DNA of 64,000 nucleotides from Spirosoma sp. 48-14. Its GTDB lineage: Bacteria; Bacteroidota; Bacteroidia; Cytophagales; Spirosomataceae. The position numbers and the translations under genes are program-made. The DNA is taken from contig NZ_MKUD01000022.1 in assembly GCF_001898575.1 (NCBI RefSeq), positions 115,041 to 179,040 on the forward strand, written 5' to 3'. The notes under the pieces are model-generated. The model was not told where the DNA came from, did not search any database, and worked only from the letters and a program-made list of their open reading frames with translations. Of this stretch, positions 59,220 to 64,000 are shown piece after piece. Position 1 is the first letter of the stretch. Every line of letters begins with the position of its first letter.

Positions 59220-60002
59220 ATGAATACACTTACTGTTATTAAAATAGGGGGGAATGTCATCGACGACCCGGCTGCTTTACATCGTTTTCTAACGGCTTTT
59301 GCTGGTTTATCAGGCGCTAAAGTGCTTATTCATGGGGGCGGTAAGGTAGCTACTCAGGTTGCCGAAAAATTGGGTATCCAGACCACTATGGTCGAAGGTC
59401 GGCGCATTACCGATCAGCCAATGCTCGACGTCGTGACGATGGTTTATGGCGGTCTGGTCAACAAGCAGGTAGTAGCTAAGCTTCAGTCGCTAGAGGTGAA
59501 TGCTATTGGCCTGACAGGAGCGGATGGGGGCACTGTTCTGGCCCGGAAGCGACCCGTAAAAGATATTGATTACGGTATGGTTGGCGATATTGAAGAAGTT
59601 GATTCGGGGCAGATTCAGTTTTTTCTTCGCCAGGATTTAACACCGGTTTTCGCTCCTATTACATACAATACGGCTGGTAACTTGCTTAATACCAACGCCG
59701 ATACAATGGCTTCGGCTATTGCTGTTGATATGGTCAAGCACAATCAGGTGACGCTGATTTACTGCTTTGAGAAAAAAGGGGTGTTGAAAGATCCGAATGA
59801 CGATACCAGTGTCATTAACGAACTCAACCCCAGCGCATACGCTGACTATAAAGCGGCTGGAACAATCAACAAAGGCATGATTCCGAAACTGGACAATGCC
59901 TTTAAAGCATTAGAAAATGGAGTTTCGAAAGTGATTATCTGCCATGCCGATGAACTGGCTTCGGCGGTCAATCAGGGAGCAGGAACAACGCTACAACTAT
60001 AA
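59220..60002 (+). CDS. argB: Acetylglutamate kinase (acylglutamate kinase)
   Basis: 260 residues of the amino-acid kinase fold: VIKIGGNVIDDP (glycine-rich), VLIHGGGKVATQVAEKLG, MVEGRRITDQPMLDVVTMVYGGLVNKQ, NTNADTMASAIA and the C-terminal KGMIPKLDNAFKALENGVSKV. It phosphorylates N-acylglutamate in step 2 of arginine synthesis. It is the last gene of argD-argF'-argB, followed by a strong two-way terminator. argC and argA/J are not in the window. Confidence 0.95.
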   Translation: MNTLTVIKIGGNVIDDPAALHRFLTAFAGLSGAKVLIHGGGKVATQVAEKLGIQTTMVEGRRITDQPMLDVVTMVYGGLVNKQVVAKLQSLEVNAIGLTGADGGTVLARKRPVKDIDYGMVGDIEEVDSGQIQFFLRQDLTPVFAPITYNTAGNLLNTNADTMASAIAVDMVKHNQVTLIYCFEKKGVLKDPNDDTSVINELNPSAYADYKAAGTINKGMIPKLDNAFKALENGVSKVIICHADELASAVNQGAGTTLQL

Positions 60003-60010
60003 CGAGTAAA

Positions 60011-60071
60011 AATTGGTCAGGCCATAGCCGTTCGTCCGATATAGATACGAATGGCTATGGCCTGACCAATT
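60011..60071. terminator. Two-way terminator between argB and the NlpC/P60 gene
   Basis: AATTGGTCAGGCCATAGCC and GGCTATGGCCTGACCAATT are perfect 19-bp complements, extended inward by TTCGT/ACGAA after an offset base. The genes converge here. On the minus strand the stem is followed by TTTTTACTCG; on the plus strand by GTATTG. Confidence 0.88.
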
Positions 60072-60085
60072 GTATTGAAAAATGC

Positions 60086-60640
60086 TTATTTCTCGGCCAA
60101 TAAATGGGCAACACGTCGGACTCCCATAAACCGACGCTGATAATAGCTGGCGTTTAGGTAGTCGTAGCGAACACCTCCATTCCAGGCGGAGTGTATAAAT
60201 TTGATCTGATCGCCAATGACTTCGGTAATTAGGCCAACATGCCCGATCCGATTGCTGCCTGAACTGTGACCTTTAAACAGAATCAGATCGCCAGGTTGCG
60301 CAGCGTCTTTATCGACGGCCGTTCCTACTGAACCCTGAGCAGCACTAGAGTGGGGGAGGGAAATGCCAAATTTATTGAAACAAAACCGGGTGAAGCCTGA
60401 GCAATCGAACCCATGCGTACTTGAACCACCCGATCGGTATCGAATGGAAAGATGCCGTTTGGCAAAACTTAGTACCTCATTCACGAGCGGAATCTGCTCA
60501 TAAAAACTTGTTTTTTCAGAAGATACGGTGGGTACGTCAGTTACGGCGGGTACTTCGGACGTTACGGAGGATACGTTCTGTGCTTGAACGATGCTAAACG
60601 AGACAGTACAAAATACTGCCAGGAGCACTTTCTTCATCAT
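60086..60640 (-). CDS. NlpC/P60 (C40) family cell-wall hydrolase
   Basis: 184 residues. Signal peptide MMKKVLLAVFCTVSFSIVQA, a short Val/Ser/Thr linker, then the NlpC/P60 domain (about 55-180): RYRSGGSSTHGFDCSGFTRFCF with the catalytic Cys, and GHVGLITEV with the His. The third polar residue is probably in FIHSAWNGGV. It is an endopeptidase that cuts peptidoglycan stem peptides in the periplasm. The gene is single and convergent with argB. Confidence 0.94.
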   Translation of the reverse strand: MMKKVLLAVFCTVSFSIVQAQNVSSVTSEVPAVTDVPTVSSEKTSFYEQIPLVNEVLSFAKRHLSIRYRSGGSSTHGFDCSGFTRFCFNKFGISLPHSSAAQGSVGTAVDKDAAQPGDLILFKGHSSGSNRIGHVGLITEVIGDQIKFIHSAWNGGVRYDYLNASYYQRRFMGVRRVAHLLAEK

Positions 60641-60826
60641 AGAAATAGGTTAAAGCCAGGTTACATGTATAAAAGTATGGCATTGTGGTCAAACTACCTA
60701 TTTTATGAGGAGGAATTTCTACAAGTTTTTCGAAATTTTTTGTGCCAGATTTATTAAATCTCTGACCGTTAACTAATTGAGTGTTGCTATTTCGAGATTT
60801 TTATGAAAAGGATCTAGTTGAAACAA

Positions 60827-60859
60827 AACTTCCCGAAAGTTCAACGCTTTCGGGAAGTT
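60827..60859 (-). terminator. Terminator of the 60885 membrane-protein gene
   Basis: AACTTCCCGAAAG / CTTTCGGGAAGTT, a perfect 13-bp stem with a 7-nt loop, followed on the minus strand by TTGTTTC after a run of T. It begins 25 bp past the stop of the minus-strand gene. The rest of 60641-60826 shows nothing recognisable. Confidence 0.85.
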
Positions 60860-60884
60860 GATGAGCTTGCCTAGTTGAAGCTTG

Positions 60885-61319
60885 TTAGAACCAGCCTGCA
60901 CCGACGATGCGGAAAGGCCAGGGGATGGAGGCCAGAATCAGGAGAAGGCCGAGGCCATAGAAAATACCAACTAGTCGATGTTTGGTTGTAGCGTCAGCGG
61001 CTCGTTTAGAGCGAGAATAGCCAATGGTGATCAGGGCAATGGCTATGAGCATGCCTGTTGTATGTTCGACACTATAAAAGCGGTACATTTTCTCGCCTAA
61101 CATACTGAAATTGACCTTTGGGCTAATAAACAGCAGGATCAGGCCAAGAATGAATTGGGTATGTATGGAAATGAGCGTAAACAAATAAAGCTTCCGATTG
61201 CCATCGGTATAACTGCCTCGACCCTGCCATTTGCTAATGCCAGTGCCAACGGCAGCAACCAATAAAACAAGAGCTACCCAGCGAAGCCCTGAGTGTGCAT
61301 GAAGTAATCCAGAATACAT
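60885..61319 (-). CDS. Small four-helix membrane protein, cytochrome-b-like
   Basis: 144 residues with four predicted membrane helices. Histidines sit near helix ends: LLHAHSGLRWVAL (two His near the N-terminus), ISIHTQFILGLIL and SVEHTTGMLIAIALI. This layout is seen in small proteins often labelled cytochrome b-like in Bacteroidota, so haem binding is possible but unproven. It is an inner-membrane protein and its role is unknown. Confidence 0.7.
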   Translation of the reverse strand: MYSGLLHAHSGLRWVALVLLVAAVGTGISKWQGRGSYTDGNRKLYLFTLISIHTQFILGLILLFISPKVNFSMLGEKMYRFYSVEHTTGMLIAIALITIGYSRSKRAADATTKHRLVGIFYGLGLLLILASIPWPFRIVGAGWF

Positions 61320-61409
61320 AAAATGTCAGTTTAGCGTATAAATTGCTTTTGGGTAGCAAATAAACAACCAAAAGCTCAACTTACACTGACCATTTGGTGT
61401 TTCTGCGAT

Positions 61410-61712
61410 ATGATTCTATTTAATACTACCTATAGCGTTGCTACTGAAATAGCCGATGATTGGGTACGCTGGATGAAGCGGTTCTATTTACCTGCTGCCA
61501 TAGCCACCGAACTTCCTGTGAGCTATAAAATTCTTCGTCTGCTGACGGAACTGGATAACGGGGGGACCACATTTTCAGTGCAGCTCGATTTTACCTCAAG
61601 GGCAGACTACGAAACCTACCTGGAGCATCATGCAGATACCCTACGTCAGCGGATACAGCATCGGTTTGGCGGGCAGTTCGTTTCATTTGATACGCTTCTC
61701 CAGGAAGAGTGA
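61410..61712 (+). CDS. DUF4286 family protein
   Basis: 100 residues. MILFNTTYSVATEIADDWVRWMKRFYLP and the following beta-alpha-beta pattern (TTFSVQLDFTSRADYETYLEHHADTLRQRIQHRFGGQFVSFDTLL) match DUF4286, a small ferredoxin-like fold similar to ABM-type monooxygenases. It is cytosolic and of unknown function. It converges with the RND exporter gene, 24 bp away. Confidence 0.88.
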   Translation: MILFNTTYSVATEIADDWVRWMKRFYLPAAIATELPVSYKILRLLTELDNGGTTFSVQLDFTSRADYETYLEHHADTLRQRIQHRFGGQFVSFDTLLQEE

Positions 61713-61736
61713 TGAGTTGTCATGAAGGTGAAATGA

Positions 61737-64000
61737 CTATTCATTTTTAACGCTAACTTGCTTTCTGCGGGTATCGACAGTAAGCAGAAAAGCGGGTAGC
61801 AGAATCAGGTTGGAGGCCATACCCATCAGCAACGTAATGGAAACCAGAATGCCCAATGCGATAGTCCCCTGAAAAGTGGAAGCCGCAAAAATGGCGAAGC
61901 CCGCAAACAGGATCATGGCCGTGTAAAACATGCTGATGCCTGTATAGCGGATTGTTTCGGCAACAGCCTGGTTTAGCGTAAGCTTCTGATTTCGAAGCTC
62001 ATCCCGGTATTTAGTGATAAAATAAATGGTTCCGTCGGACGAGATACCGAAGGCAATACTAAAAATAAGAATTGTTGAGGGCTTCAAGTGAATGTCAAAG
62101 AAACCCATAATCCCCGCTGTAACGATCAGAGGCACCACACTTGGCAAAATGGCAATCAGACTTAGTCGTATATCGCGGAGTAGAATAATCAGAATTATTG
62201 AGACCAGTACCACCGCCAGTACAGTACTTTCAGCCAGATTTCTAAGCAAATAGTCATTACCACGGGTGAATACTACGCTGTTGCCCGTAATGTTCACCTC
62301 ATACTGTTCATCGGCGGCTACCCGTTTGCCAGTTGTTCGGTCGACGTTGAAAATGGAATCGGCTTTGGGTTGTAGTGTATTGAGCAATTGGGTCGTGCGA
62401 ACGGTGCCGACATCGGGCATCTGAAAACTGATGCGGGTATATCGGAACGTCGTATCCATATATGCTTTAAAGGCAGCACCACCGCCTGACCCTTTTGCAC
62501 CTTTTAACTGAGGAGCATAGCTGGCCAGCTTACTCAGTTCCAAAGCACCGGGCATCGCGAAGTATTTTGGATCGCCCCCACGATACGACTGGTAAAAGAA
62601 TTTGACGGCTTCGACCAGCGATAGAGGCCGTGTAAACTCGTTGTATTTACTGAATTCCCGCTCCAGAACCTTAATTTTTGTCAGCGTTTGCGGAGTCAAT
62701 ACTCGGCCCGGCCGTTTGGTATCGATACTAACCTCAAACGGCATCACTCCTTTAAACCGACTTTCAATAAACTTGAGATCTGTATAAATAGGGTCGTTTT
62801 TGGGTAAATCATCGACGACATAACCGATTGGGTTGATCTGCAAAGCGCCTATAGTGGCAACAGCCGTCACGATGCCAATAAATGTGTAGATGACGGCTCG
62901 TTTATGATGGACAATATGGTTGACCCAGGTCAGAAAACCGCTAACCTGACGGCGTTCCAGATGACCCCGCTGCTTGTTTGAGGGAACTGGTAAGTAGCTG
63001 AAAACAATCGGTATCAGAATGAGCGATACCGCATAGGTAGTCATAATGCCAAAAGCGGCCACCAGTCCAAATTGAAGCAGGAGGGGACTGCCTGTGAAAT
63101 AAAAGACAAAGAAGCCGATGCTGGTGGTGATGTTGGCGAAGAACGTTGTTTCCCCAACTTTCTCAGTGGCTATCTGTAGGGCTTCGTGCTTACTGCGGTG
63201 TCGATTAAGTTCTTCATGATAGCGATTAAGTAAGAAAATGGCGTTTGGTACACCGATTACAATAATGAGCGGGGGTAGTAAGCCGGTTAGCAATGTAATG
63301 TCGTAACCAAACACCACGATGTATCCCGTTACCCAAATCACCCCTATACCAACCACTAATAATGCGACCAGCGTAACAGTGATCGATCGGAAAAAGTAGA
63401 AGAGAATCAACCCCGTAACCAGAAAAGCCAGCCCCATGAACAGGGATAACTCATGACTGATCTTGGCCGAAAACTCTGTCCGAATGTACGGCATGCCTGA
63501 CATATGGACGGTGGCATCGGGGCCAAGCAGGGTATGGCGCCGTCCAAACGAATCGGCAATCGCTTCTACCTGTCGAACAAGGCCAATCCGATTCTTGGTA
63601 TTGACTACCTTCTGATCGAAAGTGATGGCCATTAAATGAGCACGTCCTGAACTGTCGCTGACCAGGTTTCGGTAAAAGGGTAAAGCGGCTATGCGCTCAC
63701 GCAGGCTGTCAACACTTGATTGGGTAACAAGTGGACTGGTAATTAATGGACGAATGCGAAAGGTATGGGCAGTGTCGTCACGAATGACTGTAAATAGATT
63801 GGCATTTGATACCACGTCTTTAATTCCCCCAATACGACGAATTTTCTGACTCAATGCATACCAGTCGTTGAAGAAGGGTAAGTAATACATGCTATCGGTT
63901 TCGACGCATAGTACCATTACGCTACCGTCCTGGCCAAAGCGTGATTTGAAGGCTTCGTACCGCTGATATTCTGGATCGCTAACGGGCAGGACTTTGGCAA
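61737..64000 (-). CDS. RND-superfamily (MMPL-type) exporter, 5' part outside the window
   Basis: The frame is open to position 64000: upstream of the ATG at 63917 it continues as AKVLPVSDPEYQRYEAFKSRFGQDGSV, so the N-terminus is missing. About 754 residues are visible. Two MMPL blocks of membrane helices are present: one at about 195-330 of the visible part (LFLVTGLILFYFFRSITVTLVALLVVG, VIGVPNAIFLLNRYHEEL) and one near the C-terminus (ILRDIRLSLIAILPSVVPLIVTAG, FSIAFGISSDGTIYFITKYRDEL). A large periplasmic domain lies between them. Single-polypeptide members of this kind move lipids or hydrophobic compounds; the substrate is unknown. Confidence 0.92.
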   Translation of the reverse strand, partial: AKVLPVSDPEYQRYEAFKSRFGQDGSVMVLCVETDSMYYLPFFNDWYALSQKIRRIGGIKDVVSNANLFTVIRDDTAHTFRIRPLITSPLVTQSSVDSLRERIAALPFYRNLVSDSSGRAHLMAITFDQKVVNTKNRIGLVRQVEAIADSFGRRHTLLGPDATVHMSGMPYIRTEFSAKISHELSLFMGLAFLVTGLILFYFFRSITVTLVALLVVGIGVIWVTGYIVVFGYDITLLTGLLPPLIIVIGVPNAIFLLNRYHEELNRHRSKHEALQIATEKVGETTFFANITTSIGFFVFYFTGSPLLLQFGLVAAFGIMTTYAVSLILIPIVFSYLPVPSNKQRGHLERRQVSGFLTWVNHIVHHKRAVIYTFIGIVTAVATIGALQINPIGYVVDDLPKNDPIYTDLKFIESRFKGVMPFEVSIDTKRPGRVLTPQTLTKIKVLEREFSKYNEFTRPLSLVEAVKFFYQSYRGGDPKYFAMPGALELSKLASYAPQLKGAKGSGGGAAFKAYMDTTFRYTRISFQMPDVGTVRTTQLLNTLQPKADSIFNVDRTTGKRVAADEQYEVNITGNSVVFTRGNDYLLRNLAESTVLAVVLVSIILIILLRDIRLSLIAILPSVVPLIVTAGIMGFFDIHLKPSTILIFSIAFGISSDGTIYFITKYRDELRNQKLTLNQAVAETIRYTGISMFYTAMILFAGFAIFAASTFQGTIALGILVSITLLMGMASNLILLPAFLLTVDTRRKQVSVKNE

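Overview
The window looks like chromosomal DNA from a Bacteroidota member of the Cytophagales, most like Spirosoma or a close relative. This is inferred from content, not from a search. The signs are TonB-dependent receptors with carboxypeptidase-like regulatory domains, DUF4249 and GLPGLI proteins, DUF4260 and DUF4286 proteins, a Bacteroidota-type acylornithine carbamoyltransferase, sparse Shine-Dalgarno sequences and TAnnTTTG-type -7 promoter elements. Most genes are housekeeping or envelope genes. No rRNA, canonical tRNA, CRISPR array or intact insertion sequence was seen.

Layout. 1-1.8 kb: 3' part of a phosphohexomutase, preceded by a PIN toxin broken by one stop codon and its antitoxin. 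1.9-9.9 kb: a TonB-dependent receptor with four DUF4249 lipoprotein paralogues. 9.9-11.8 kb: a XisH/XisI pair beside a sugar-nucleotide epimerase, flanked by an imperfect 43-bp direct repeat of the epimerase 3' end. 11.9-15.6 kb: Kup potassium transporter and an M20 peptidase. 15.86-17.9 kb: a bacterial Ro60 (TROVE) gene followed on the same strand by three candidate Y RNAs. 18-20.2 kb: divergent mntH/mntR with a clear DtxR-type operator. 20.3-28.4 kb: LptF/G-type permease, EamA transporter, two multi-pass membrane proteins, GT2 glycosyltransferase and MBOAT acyltransferase. 28.4-29.7 kb: nucleotidyltransferase/winged-helix toxin-antitoxin-like pair. 29.7-33.4 kb: msrB, moxR, prmC, ribD. 33.6-40.5 kb: lipoprotein, TonB receptor, nagA, aroA. 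40.6-50.7 kb: coiled-coil repeat protein, PhyH oxygenase, AraC regulator, BtuF-like protein, GLPGLI protein with an outer-membrane barrel, M42 peptidase. 50.8-53.5 kb: XRE regulator, clpP, clpX. 53.7-55.9 kb: three paralogous small lipoproteins. 56-60 kb: hydrolase and arginine genes argD, argF', argB. 60-64 kb: NlpC/P60 hydrolase, small membrane proteins and the 3' part of an RND/MMPL exporter.

The most striking element is the Ro60/Y-RNA locus. Read on the minus strand, two of the three RNAs contain T-arm and D-arm sequences that look exactly like tRNA but in permuted order: the T-arm comes first, then a capped acceptor-like stem, then the D-arm, with no anticodon arm between. Both are closed by a terminal helix carrying shared 10-nt and 12-nt motifs on opposite strands. 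The third RNA, next to the Ro60 gene, has a related terminal helix with a GAA bulge, ends in a U run and carries a different, apparently unpermuted D/T module. This fits the YrlA class of tRNA-mimicking Y RNAs that gate access of RNA to the Ro60 ring.

Other points of interest are the XisHI cassette with its flanking repeat, the covarying cysteines in the DUF4249 paralogues, a perfect 19-bp palindrome inside the GLPGLI gene, and the unknown three-copy lipoprotein family downstream of clpX.
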